Positions 7,241 to 14,747 of a DNA stretch of 16,000 nucleotides are shown piece by piece; the stretch's first letter is position 1, and the number at the start of each line of letters is the position of its first letter. Source of the DNA: Hyphomonas sp. GTDB lineage: Bacteria > Pseudomonadota > Alphaproteobacteria > Caulobacterales > Hyphomonadaceae. Where the stretch lies: assembly GCA_024743015.1 (NCBI GenBank), contig JANSXJ010000049.1, forward strand, positions 1 to 16,000, written 5' to 3'. A model generated the notes under the pieces. That model ran no database searches and was not told the DNA's origin. It worked only from the letters and a program-made list of their open reading frames with translations. The translations under genes were made by a program, and so were the position numbers.

Positions 7241-10121
7241 CCTTAATGAATTCGTCGCCTATGCGGCGCTGCTCAAAGGCGACGAGAAAGGTGAGGCGCA
7301 AGTATTTTGTGATCGGCTATTCAAGGCTTTTGGTCACGCGGGATACAAGGAAGCTGGGGCGACGCTCGAAGAGCGCATCAAGAAAGCCTCCGGGAAAGGC
7401 ACGTCGTTCGCTGATCTGGTGTGGAAACCACGCCTTCTGATTGAGATGAAAAAAGGGGGAGAAAAGCTCCACCTCCACTACCAGCAGGCGTTTGACTACT
7501 GGCTCAACGCTGTGCCCAACAGACCGCGTTATGTCATTCTTTGCAACTTCAATGAGTTCTGGATTTACGATTTTGATCGGCAGCTCCATGATCCTGTTGA
7601 TGTAGTCGCACTAAAAGACCTGCCCGCCAGATACACCGCTCTGAATTTTCTGTTTCCAGATGAGCGCAAGCCGGTTTTCAACAATGACCGTGAGGATGTA
7701 TCCCGCAAGACCGCAGATGATATGGCATCTCTTTTCAAGGCGCTTACCCGACGAAAGAAGAACCCCATACCGCGCGCTCAAGCGCAACGTTTTATCCTTC
7801 AGATGATGGTGGCAATGTTCGCGGAGGACATTGATCTTCTGCCGCGGAATACGGTTATCTCTCTCATCGACGACTGCCTAAACAAAGGTCAATCGTCCTA
7901 TGATCTCTTCAATGGCTTGTTTTCACAGATGAACTCGCCCAAGCAGGCAACTGCCGGGCGATTCAAGGACGTTCGCTATTTTAATGGTGGTCTCTTCTCC
8001 AATATAGAGCCGGTCGAACTCAGCGGTGAAGAGCTGGAGATAATTGGCGGCGAAGGCGGCGCGGCAACAGAGAACTGGGCTAAGGTCAACCCGGTTATCT
8101 TCGGCACACTTTTCCAGCACAGCATGGACAAGGAAGAACGCCACGCTTTCGGCGCTCATTTCACGTCCGAAGCCGATATTCAGCGCATTGTCGGCCCGAC
8201 AATCATCAAGCCGTGGACAGAAAGGATTGATGCGGCCACCCGTCTGCAAGATTTGGTGGAAATTCGGAAGGAGCTGATGAATTTCCGCGTTCTTGATCCA
8301 GCGTGCGGAAGCGGAAACTTTCTCTATGTCGCCTATCGTGAGCTTTCGCGCCTTGACCTTCGCATCCTTGCCCGGATGGAAGAAAATTTCTCGGCGAAGA
8401 ACGTCGCGAAACAGGCGCTTACTGCCAGCATTATTAGTCCGTTGAAATTCTTCGGGTTCGATGTGGATTCCTTCGGCGTGGAACTAACAAAGGTGACGCT
8501 CATGCTGGCCAAGAAGCTCGCGCTTGATGAGGCAATGGCCACCCTCGGACGCGACGAGATGGAACTCGGATTCTACGACGGACTGCCACTCGACAATCTG
8601 GATAAAAATATCAAGCAGGCCGACGCGCTTTTCACTGATTGGCCGCAAGCTGAAACCGTCATCGGCAATCCGCCATTCCAAAGCAAAAACAAAATGCAAG
8701 AGGAGCTTGGCGTTCCTTACCTCCACAAGCTCCGTGCACGTTATACCGACGTTCCGGGACATGCTGACTATTGCGTGTATTGGTTTCGCCTCGCGCATGA
8801 CCACTTGAAGGATGGGCAACGCGCGGGACTCGTCGGCACGAACACGATCCGCCAAAACTATTCGAGAGAAGGCGGCCTCGACTATATCGTCTCAGAAGGC
8901 GGCACGATCACAGAAGCGGTTTCGAGTATGCCGTGGTCGGGCGAGGCCAACGTGCATGTGTCGATTGTGAACTGGATTAAGGGAGCTCAAGCCGGAAAGA
9001 AACGTCTCTACATTCAGGAGGGCATCGATCCAACTGCAGGCTGGCACCACGAGGACCGTGAGGCAATCTCTTCCGCGCTCTCATACGGATTTGACGTCAC
9101 GAAGGCGAAATCACTAAGAGCCAACTCCAAAAGTGATGCCTGTGCACAGGGGCAAACACATGGACACGCTGCATTTCTCCTTAAGGCAGAAGAAGCATCT
9201 GCTCTTCTCGCATCAAACCCAAAATACCACGATGTCATTTTTCCGTTTTTGATCGCTAATACACTCTTCGCATCGAAGGATGGTTTGCCTGATCGATATG
9301 TCATCGATTTTGGCGAACGAGATCTTTTGTCAGCGCAGAAATATAAAAAGGCCTATCAACGTATCGAGGGAAAAGTTCTCCCGGAACGAAAAGCCAAGGC
9401 GGATGCAGAGAAGAAAAGGAACTCCGAAGCTCTAAGAGTAAACTCATCAGCGAAGGTCAACCGACACCACGAAAATTTTCTTAAGCAGTGGTGGCGTATG
9501 TCATATCGCAGAGCGGACCTTATGGCGTCGATTAAAAAAATTGATCGCTATATCGCCTGTGGGCAAGTTACCAAGCGACCAATTTTTGAATTCATTTCGA
9601 GCGACATCCACCCCAACGCCGCTCTTGTCGTATTTCCGCGCGATGACGATTACACGTTTGGGATTCTGCAATCGTCAATTCACTGGAGTTGGTTCACAGA
9701 GCGATGTTCAACTCTGACAGAGCGGTATCGATACACATCAAATTCCATATTTGATAGTTTTCCGTGGCCGCAAGCACCAAAGCTGGAGGCGGTCAAATCT
9801 GTGGCTGTTGCTGCGAGGAATCTGAGGCAGATTCGCCGCGAGCTTTGCGCTAAGCACGACTTGTCGCTGCGCGACCTATATCGGTCGGCGGAATTGCCGG
9901 GCAACCATCCGCTCGATGATGCACAGAATGCTCTCGATATTGCCGTGCGCAAAGCATACGGGATGACCGCCAAGGCAGACTCTCTGAAGTTTCTGTTTGA
10001 TCTGAATCAGTCCCTCGCAGTGCTGGAGAGTCAGGGCAAACCTATTGTTGGTCCCGGCCTTCCAACGGCGTTTGCATCGGACAAGGGGTTGAGATCCGAC
10101 GATTGCCTTCACATGCCTTAA
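7221..10121 (+). CDS. MmeI-family single-chain restriction-modification enzyme (Type IIL/IIG)
   Basis: A 966-aa protein joining nuclease, N6-adenine methylase and target recognition in one chain. The N-terminal nuclease shows D65, E75 and K77 (FADLVW, then LLIEMKKGG), the D-X9-EXK spacing known for MmeI. A helical spacer leads to the conserved FGAHFTSEADIQRIVGP. Methylase motif I is DPACGSGNF (from D359) and the catalytic motif IV is NPPF (N483). Residues from about 640 on carry target recognition and the C-terminal block, for example FEFISSDIHPNAALVVFPRDDDYTFGILQS and FDSFPWP. Such enzymes methylate one strand of their site and cut about 20 bases away without partner subunits. ATG 7221 has a strong GGGGGAG before it and overlaps the phd-like gene by 20 bases. 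Recognition sequence cannot be read by eye. All motifs look intact. Confidence 0.92.
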   Translation: MSKILDSLNEFVAYAALLKGDEKGEAQVFCDRLFKAFGHAGYKEAGATLEERIKKASGKGTSFADLVWKPRLLIEMKKGGEKLHLHYQQAFDYWLNAVPNRPRYVILCNFNEFWIYDFDRQLHDPVDVVALKDLPARYTALNFLFPDERKPVFNNDREDVSRKTADDMASLFKALTRRKKNPIPRAQAQRFILQMMVAMFAEDIDLLPRNTVISLIDDCLNKGQSSYDLFNGLFSQMNSPKQATAGRFKDVRYFNGGLFSNIEPVELSGEELEIIGGEGGAATENWAKVNPVIFGTLFQHSMDKEERHAFGAHFTSEADIQRIVGPTIIKPWTERIDAATRLQDLVEIRKELMNFRVLDPACGSGNFLYVAYRELSRLDLRILARMEENFSAKNVAKQALTASIISPLKFFGFDVDSFGVELTKVTLMLAKKLALDEAMATLGRDEMELGFYDGLPLDNLDKNIKQADALFTDWPQAETVIGNPPFQSKNKMQEELGVPYLHKLRARYTDVPGHADYCVYWFRLAHDHLKDGQRAGLVGTNTIRQNYSREGGLDYIVSEGGTITEAVSSMPWSGEANVHVSIVNWIKGAQAGKKRLYIQEGIDPTAGWHHEDREAISSALSYGFDVTKAKSLRANSKSDACAQGQTHGHAAFLLKAEEASALLASNPKYHDVIFPFLIANTLFASKDGLPDRYVIDFGERDLLSAQKYKKAYQRIEGKVLPERKAKADAEKKRNSEALRVNSSAKVNRHHENFLKQWWRMSYRRADLMASIKKIDRYIACGQVTKRPIFEFISSDIHPNAALVVFPRDDDYTFGILQSSIHWSWFTERCSTLTERYRYTSNSIFDSFPWPQAPKLEAVKSVAVAARNLRQIRRELCAKHDLSLRDLYRSAELPGNHPLDDAQNALDIAVRKAYGMTAKADSLKFLFDLNQSLAVLESQGKPIVGPGLPTAFASDKGLRSDDCLHMP

Positions 10122-10462
10122 CCCGATTGGACTATGCTCGTCAGGGAAGAGCCGACTGGCAGTTCTCGGGTGGCCGAGGTGAGAAAGGTGCCCTTAATGT
10201 CGTGGAACAGTATAGCTGGCAACACTCGCGGACGCGCTGCAAAGAGATTTGCTCGCGATAGGTACCATTTGGTTGGGGCCGAGCCAGCCATCCTCGGAGG
10301 GAATAAGTCATCAGTGGGTGGGCTGACGGATGAGTAAAGTCTTTGCCACGTCGAAATTGACGTGACACCGCATTTTGCAAGAGATATTGACGGTGTGGGA
10401 TCATATTTTACACGCTTCTATCTGCGTGTTCCACTAATATCTGAATTATTTGGGGGGGCGAG
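10122..10462 (+). other. 341-base intergenic region between the R-M and SIR2 genes
   Basis: No ORF in this stretch has family features. A hairpin (TGGTTGG 10270-10276 with CCAGCCA 10284-10290, one G-T pair) lacks a T-run. The last 100 bases are A+T-rich, consistent with a promoter for the SIR2-HerA operon, but no convincing -35/-10 pair is visible. Confidence 0.5.
10410..10429. repeat. Inverted repeat upstream of SIR2-HerA, possible operator
   Basis: ACACGC (10410-10415) and GCGTGT (10424-10429) are perfect complements with an 8-base spacer. It lies 33 bases before the SIR2 start within an A+T-rich stretch, a position suited to an operator. At 6 bp per arm it could be chance. Confidence 0.3.
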
Positions 10463-11683
10463 ATGGCGCAAGACGCGGATATTGCTGAGCAGTTCGAGAA
10501 ACATCTTAACAGTCCGAAGCAAACTTGGCTTCTCGGAGCGGGTGTGAGCTACCCAGCCAATATTCCGCTGATGTATCCGTTGACTGATCGTGTGATGGAA
10601 CTAGCAAGGGGCGACCTGTTCGGGGCCGACGCCGACGCCCTTCGCGTTCTGGATTTTGTTGTCGGGGATTGCGCTGAAACCTCACATATCGAGCATCATC
10701 TAACTCACCTTGGCGATCTCATATCCATCGCTGAGCGGTCGCGTACCGGCGGCATAGATATTGGCGGAGGACGCGTCTCAAAGGAGAAGCTCGAAGAAGT
10801 CCATCAGGGGCTGATTGAACAAATCGCCTCGACCGTAAGATGGGGGTATCGGGCAGCGCGTAAGAACGGCGAAGGTGAGATAGTCGCCGAAGCGCAAGTA
10901 GGTAGCCAGAGCGGGTCCATCACAGACATCTCGGGACACCGAAAATTTGTCGCAGCCGTGTTTGGCACCGGTCGTGCTGGCCTCGATTTTGTACGAACGC
11001 CCGTTGAATTCTTCACCACCAACTACGACACATTGCTGGAAGACGCCCTCGCGTTAGCCGGGATCGAGTTCCAAGATGGATTTGTCGGCGGCGGCGTCGC
11101 GTTCTGGAATGTTCGGAATTACGCGAGCCAAACTGGGACACGGGCTGTCGTCTCGAAACTGCATGGCTCAATCGACTGGTATAGACCGCGTTCCGGCACG
11201 ACAAATTTGCTGCGAGTAAGGCATGGGGACACCTATCCAGGCGATGGCGGCTCGGTCATGATCTATCCGCAAGCGACCAAATATCTGAATACGCAGCGTG
11301 ATCCCTTTGCCGAAATCTTTCAGAGATTCCGGCAGCGGCTATCCCATGGCAGCGATCACGTCCTACTCGTTTGCGGGTACTCTTTTGGAGACGAGCACAT
11401 CAACGCTGAGATCGAAATTGCCATGTCTTCTTCAAGAAATCAGCTAACTATAATTGCTTTCAATGATGAGCCGAACGGCGAACTGCCCACGACTTTAAGG
11501 GAATGGCAGTCGAAGTCTTGGAGCCAACGGCTTTTTGTTGCGAGTCCGAATGGCATCTACCAAGGATCAATAGGGCCAGTCTTTCCCCTCGAAGGAGGAA
11601 AGCGGGACTGGTGGACTTTTGATGGAGCGGCAACGCTTCTTGCCAGCGGTCTTCCAAAGGACATTCAGGAGGCAATGGCATGA
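10463..11683 (+). CDS. SIR2-domain NADase subunit of SIR2-HerA antiphage system
   Basis: A 406-aa protein with a SIR2-like NAD+-hydrolysing domain: GAGVS (residues 25-29), TTNYD with N187 and D189, and the catalytic His H234 in KLHGSIDW. A later block, HVLLVCGYSFGDEHINAEIE, is also typical of SIR2_2-type defence proteins. In the two-gene SIR2-HerA system (also called Nezha) this protein forms a large complex with a HerA ATPase. On phage infection it depletes NAD+ and stops growth of the infected cell. Its stop overlaps the HerA start by four bases (ATGA), so the two are one operon. ATG 10463 follows a G-rich sequence (GGGGGGGCGAG) that can serve as Shine-Dalgarno. Codon use looks less G+C-biased than in the flanking ICE genes. 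Catalytic residues appear intact. Confidence 0.92.
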   Translation: MAQDADIAEQFEKHLNSPKQTWLLGAGVSYPANIPLMYPLTDRVMELARGDLFGADADALRVLDFVVGDCAETSHIEHHLTHLGDLISIAERSRTGGIDIGGGRVSKEKLEEVHQGLIEQIASTVRWGYRAARKNGEGEIVAEAQVGSQSGSITDISGHRKFVAAVFGTGRAGLDFVRTPVEFFTTNYDTLLEDALALAGIEFQDGFVGGGVAFWNVRNYASQTGTRAVVSKLHGSIDWYRPRSGTTNLLRVRHGDTYPGDGGSVMIYPQATKYLNTQRDPFAEIFQRFRQRLSHGSDHVLLVCGYSFGDEHINAEIEIAMSSSRNQLTIIAFNDEPNGELPTTLREWQSKSWSQRLFVASPNGIYQGSIGPVFPLEGGKRDWWTFDGAATLLASGLPKDIQEAMA

Positions 11684-13524
11684 GCGCATTTCTTCTAGAT
11701 GCCGATTTGGAGATCGGCACAGTCTTCGAGGTTGCTGGTAGCGCCATAAAAATCGCGCTCAAGCGCGACATCACCGAACTTACTAGGAGCCACAGCGGAC
11801 GAGTTTATGACGTAGGCCAAATAGGCAGCATTGTGAAAATGCACCTTGGGCGCAGAATTCTGTTCGCCACCGTAAGGCTTCTGCGGCTCCAATCTGATGA
11901 AGAAGCAGCGGCGCTTTCAACGACTCAGGGCAAGTCTTTCGATCAAGATCGCAGGGTCATAGAGGCCGACATGCTTGGTGAAGCATGGTTTAATCCCGCA
12001 GAGAAGGAACTAACCTTCAAGCGCGGGGTTTCAACATACCCTCTACCGCTTCAAGCGGTGCATCTGATTACTAAGGAAGAGACCGACAAGCTATTTGCAA
12101 GCGCGGAGAAGGCGTCGGAGGATGGCGCAGACCGATTAGTGCCCATCGGCTTTTATGTAGGAGCGACGCGCGTATCTTGCCGCGCCAATATGGACAAGCT
12201 TTTCGGCCACCATTGCGCAATCCTAGGCTCTACGGGGTCTGGTAAATCGAGCGCGGTAGCAGCCGTAATCCACTCGATTTTAGAGCATCAGTGCCGACCC
12301 GAGCAGGGCACCCGACCTTGCATCATTCTGATTGACCCGCACGGGGAGTACGCCTCCGCATTCGGCGATAGGGCCAAAGTCTTTCGAGCATATGATGCGT
12401 TGGGGAATAATCCCGATGACGTGTCCACGCTGAAACTGCCTTACTGGCTCATGTCGAGCGACGAATTCCGCTCGCTCGTTATCGGTAAAACGGAATTCGA
12501 AGCCACCTCTCAGGCAAACACTGTCTATAAGGCGCTTGCCCACGCACGAATGGTGGGTGCTGGTCTAGCTCGCAGCGCGGCTGGCGGAATCCCTGCCGAT
12601 CTTCCGCCGGGACAACATCCAGAACAACCTATGCCAATGGCCGGAGTGAACGAAGATCAACTCGTATCTTTCGACCGTGACAAACCTCGCCCCTTCACCC
12701 TCTCTGAGTTTGAAACTCACATTAGAGAGCGTCAGGCCAAGCGTAACGGTCCCAACTGGACCGACGTGACGGCGTCGGATTTCCAAAAGGACTATGCGTC
12801 GATACTGAACAAGTTTCGCGTGCTCAGGACTGACCCCCGGGTTCAGTTCCTTATGGAAGAGCATGGTCCGGACGCACCGAGCCTTCCTGACGTTTTGTCT
12901 CAGTTCCTGAATGTGGATGGAGCGGACGATGCCTGCTTGAAGATCATAGACATTTCAGGATTGCCCAACGAAGTGGCCGGACCATTGACGGGCGCAATCG
13001 CGCGCCTGCTGTTCCAATACAAGCTCCACCAGACGCGAGAAGAACGCGAACGAGACCCTGTGCTGTTCGTTTGCGAGGAGGCGCATCGCTACGTGCCAAA
13101 TCGTGGCGACGCTCAGTACGAGGTGGCGCAAACAGCGGTAAGAAGACTTGCGCGCGAGGGACGTAAATACGGTCTTGGCCTTATGCTTGTCTCGCAGCGA
13201 CCGTCCGACATCGAGGACACGGTCATATCCCAATGCAATTCGTGGATTGTGTTGCGCCTCGCAAACAGCACCGACCAAGAACACGTTTCCCGCATCTTGC
13301 CGGACAGCCTAGCGGGCATGACCAAAGTGCTCTCTTCGTTGCCTAGGCAAGAGGCGCTTTTCGTTGGTGAGGCAGCTGCAATTCCCTCCCGCATAAAGCT
13401 GCGAACCCTCAACCGTGACCAGCTACCAAATTCACACGATATTTCTTTTGCTGAAGGTTGGTCCTCAGAGGGCACGACAGCGGCAGCGTTGGCAACAATT
13501 GTTGGGAGGATGACGGCTTTCTGA
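11680..13524 (+). CDS. herA: HerA-type ATPase subunit of SIR2-HerA antiphage system
   Basis: A 614-aa FtsK/HerA-family hexameric ATPase. Residues about 1-115 form the small N-terminal HAS-barrel type domain. Walker A is GSTGSGKS (183-190), the DPHGEY block is at 219-224, and the Walker B-like CEEAHRYVP has E466/E467. The run AREGRKYGLGLMLVSQRP and the later LRLANSTDQEHVSRILP match the HerA core. Free-standing HerA works with NurA in archaeal DNA end processing; the bacterial pairing with SIR2 is a known antiphage system, and the 4-base overlap with the SIR2 gene identifies this one. It probably assembles with the SIR2 subunit and controls its NADase activity. The start at 11680 is set by the ATGA overlap with an AGGAGG about 10 bases upstream. 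No terminator with a T-run follows. Confidence 0.93.
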   Translation: MSAFLLDADLEIGTVFEVAGSAIKIALKRDITELTRSHSGRVYDVGQIGSIVKMHLGRRILFATVRLLRLQSDEEAAALSTTQGKSFDQDRRVIEADMLGEAWFNPAEKELTFKRGVSTYPLPLQAVHLITKEETDKLFASAEKASEDGADRLVPIGFYVGATRVSCRANMDKLFGHHCAILGSTGSGKSSAVAAVIHSILEHQCRPEQGTRPCIILIDPHGEYASAFGDRAKVFRAYDALGNNPDDVSTLKLPYWLMSSDEFRSLVIGKTEFEATSQANTVYKALAHARMVGAGLARSAAGGIPADLPPGQHPEQPMPMAGVNEDQLVSFDRDKPRPFTLSEFETHIRERQAKRNGPNWTDVTASDFQKDYASILNKFRVLRTDPRVQFLMEEHGPDAPSLPDVLSQFLNVDGADDACLKIIDISGLPNEVAGPLTGAIARLLFQYKLHQTREERERDPVLFVCEEAHRYVPNRGDAQYEVAQTAVRRLAREGRKYGLGLMLVSQRPSDIEDTVISQCNSWIVLRLANSTDQEHVSRILPDSLAGMTKVLSSLPRQEALFVGEAAAIPSRIKLRTLNRDQLPNSHDISFAEGWSSEGTTAAALATIVGRMTAF

Positions 13525-13560
13525 ACATCATACTTAGCGGCGAATTTCGGCGGACGAGAT

Positions 13561-13574
13561 TGAGACGCGTCTCA
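13561..13574. repeat. 14-base perfect palindrome downstream of herA
   Basis: TGAGACGCGTCTCA is its own reverse complement. Allowing one unpaired T extends it to about 10 bp per side. It lies 36 bases after herA, at the border between the defence genes and the ICE-like section. It could be an operator or a structural junction; no function is shown. Confidence 0.5.
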
Positions 13575-13744
13575 TCTGTTCGTTAGAAACGGGGGACTAA
13601 GGGCCTTGCCCTCGCGCCAGCAAGGTAAGTGGAACCGTCCGGGGCGGTATCCCCAGCCTTCCGCGCTTCGCTTGTGCAGATCGGGTGATCCCCCTCCACC
13701 CCGGCCGCCCTTGCTCGTTGCTACCCCAGTCTCGGCGACGGCCA

Positions 13745-13780
13745 GAAGGTCAGGCGCGGCGTTCCGCTTCGCTGACCTTC
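13745..13780 (+). promoter_or_regulatory. Compound hairpin in the ardA leader
   Basis: An outer stem pairs GAAGGTCAG (13745-13753) with CTGACCTTC (13772-13780), perfect over 9 bp. Inside it GCGG (13756-13759) pairs with CCGC (13764-13767) around a CGTT loop. The ardA ribosome binding site (GAGG, 13787-13790) and ATG at 13800 follow at once, so it may act in the leader transcript, or as DNA when the element enters a cell single-stranded. Confidence 0.6.
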
Positions 13781-13799
13781 AGACCCGAGGATCAGAGAC

Positions 13800-14327
13800 A
13801 TGACCAATGTATCCGGCAGCACCACCCGCATCTATGTTGCCTGCCTTGCAGCGTACAATAACGGCTATCTGCATGGGGCTTGGATCGACACGGATCAGGA
13901 CGCCGACCAGATCAGAGACGAGATTGCCGCGATGCTTGCCCGTTCCCCCATTGAGGATGCGGAGGAATACGCCATTCACGACTATGAGGGCTTCGAGGGC
14001 GTCAGCATCTCCGAATATGCCGACATCGACAGCGTTGCGCGGATGGGCGCTTTCATCGCAGAACATGGCGCACTCGGCGCGGGCCTGCTTGAGCAGTTCA
14101 GCAGCGACATGGACCAAGCCGAAACTGCCTTGCAGGATTACTATCATGGTCAGTTCGCCAGCCTCGCCGACTACATGGAGGAATTGACCACCGAGAGCGT
14201 TACGATCCCCGAGGCGCTGCGCTACTATGTCGATTGGGACGCGATGGCGCGCGACGCCGAAATGGGCGGCGACCTGTTCACCATCGAAACCGCGCACGGC
14301 GAAGTCCATGTGTTTTCCCATAGATGA
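13800..14327 (+). CDS. ardA: Antirestriction protein ArdA
   Basis: A 175-aa acidic protein in the usual size range for ArdA. It opens with TRIYVACLAAYNNGYLHGAW, the family's hallmark start, and contains the conserved antirestriction region near QAETALQDYYHGQFASLADY, followed by more acidic residues. ArdA mimics the shape and charge of bent DNA and blocks Type I restriction enzymes, protecting a newly arrived conjugative element. The high Asp/Glu content agrees with DNA mimicry. ATG 13800 has GAGG 9 bases upstream. Its upstream leader holds a compound hairpin. The protein is carried by plasmids and ICEs, which fits the regulators downstream. It stands next to host-type defence genes, which is notable. 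The base composition is richer in G+C than the SIR2-HerA genes before it. Confidence 0.93.
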   Translation: MTNVSGSTTRIYVACLAAYNNGYLHGAWIDTDQDADQIRDEIAAMLARSPIEDAEEYAIHDYEGFEGVSISEYADIDSVARMGAFIAEHGALGAGLLEQFSSDMDQAETALQDYYHGQFASLADYMEELTTESVTIPEALRYYVDWDAMARDAEMGGDLFTIETAHGEVHVFSHR

Positions 14328-14342
14328 AAGCTGCATCGCCTT

Positions 14343-14360
14343 GCCCGCACTATTGCGGGC
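14343..14360 (+). other. Hairpin just downstream of ardA
   Basis: GCCCGCA (14343-14349) pairs perfectly with TGCGGGC (14354-14360) around a CTAT loop, 15 bases after the ardA stop. The stem is strong but no T-run follows, so it may be a weak terminator or a 3'-end stabiliser. Confidence 0.45.
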
Positions 14361-14422
14361 GGGCATCTCGCGGAATCATCGAAATAGTGTTAGGCGAAGA
14401 ATAGCCAATAATGATCGGGTTC

Positions 14423-14450
14423 GCCGCTCAAGGTATCGGCCTTGAGCGGC
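14423..14450 (+). terminator. Perfect 11-bp hairpin between ardA and the fseA-like gene
   Basis: GCCGCTCAAGG (14423-14433) pairs without mismatch with CCTTGAGCGGC (14440-14450) around TATCGG; TTCTATTACTT follows. The length and T-rich tail fit a rho-independent terminator for ardA, but the tail is not a pure T-run, so a regulator-binding site is possible too. Confidence 0.55.
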
Positions 14451-14528
14451 TTCTATTACTTCTCCCAATCTTTGACCCTCTCCAGTCCGGGCGTTGCTCT
14501 GCGCGCCTCGGTTTTGGGAGGTGACGCC

Positions 14529-14747
14529 ATGCTGTTAAGCATCGACTGGCGGTCGCCGGCGGCATACCGACACGCGAAGCACATACCGGCCGCCGGTTTC
14601 GCTTGGGAATATCTTCGCCGTAATGACGAGTATCGTCATGATTTCCAGACCATCGCACTGACCGGAAAGCCGAGCGGTCGCGAGCTTGAAGCGTTCGCGC
14701 AACGCTGGGGGTTGCGATTTCCCAAACGACCCCGACGCGCCGCATGA
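14529..14747 (+). CDS. DUF6499 protein, upstream half of an FseA-like excision activator
   Basis: A 72-aa ORF with a strong Shine-Dalgarno (GGGAGG, 14516-14521, 7 bases before ATG). It shows the DUF6499 pattern IDWRSPAAYRHAKHIPAAGF then AWEYLRRNDEYRHDF and ends in FAQRWGLRFP. Just after that motif the frame drifts into basic residues (KRPRRAA) and stops, as expected if the real protein continues in the +1 frame. In the symbiosis island ICEMlSymR7A the equivalent gene (msi172) is joined to msi171 by a programmed +1 frameshift, giving FseA, which activates the excisionase gene rdfS. The same arrangement is present here: a UUU-C site in LRFP and a DUF2285 frame directly after. Without the shift this short protein is made alone. 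A simple frameshift mutation in an originally fused gene is the alternative. Confidence 0.85.
   Translation: MLLSIDWRSPAAYRHAKHIPAAGFAWEYLRRNDEYRHDFQTIALTGKPSGRELEAFAQRWGLRFPKRPRRAA
14718..14721 (+). promoter_or_regulatory. Candidate +1 programmed ribosomal frameshift site (UUU-C)
   Basis: The upstream frame reads CGA TTT CCC AAA. A one-base forward slip of the Phe tRNA from TTT (14718-14720) to TTC (14719-14721) continues as CCA AAC GAC CCC, giving WGLRFP-NDPDAP. This is the mechanism established for FseA, within the conserved LRFP motif. Whether it operates here is inferred. Confidence 0.7.

Noticed and set aside
10134..10337. 67-aa ORF between the R-M and SIR2 genes
   Set aside because: No good ribosome binding site, no domain pattern, and composition unlike a folded protein.
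13606..13803. 65-aa ORF before ardA
   Set aside because: Very Pro/Arg-rich translation over the structured ardA leader; looks like a chance open frame in G+C-rich DNA.
14686..14718. TTG 14686 as an independent start of the DUF2285 gene
   Set aside because: The residues before the slip site in that frame (KRSRNAGGC) do not match the family, while the upstream frame (WGLRFP) does, so the join at UUU-C explains the protein better.
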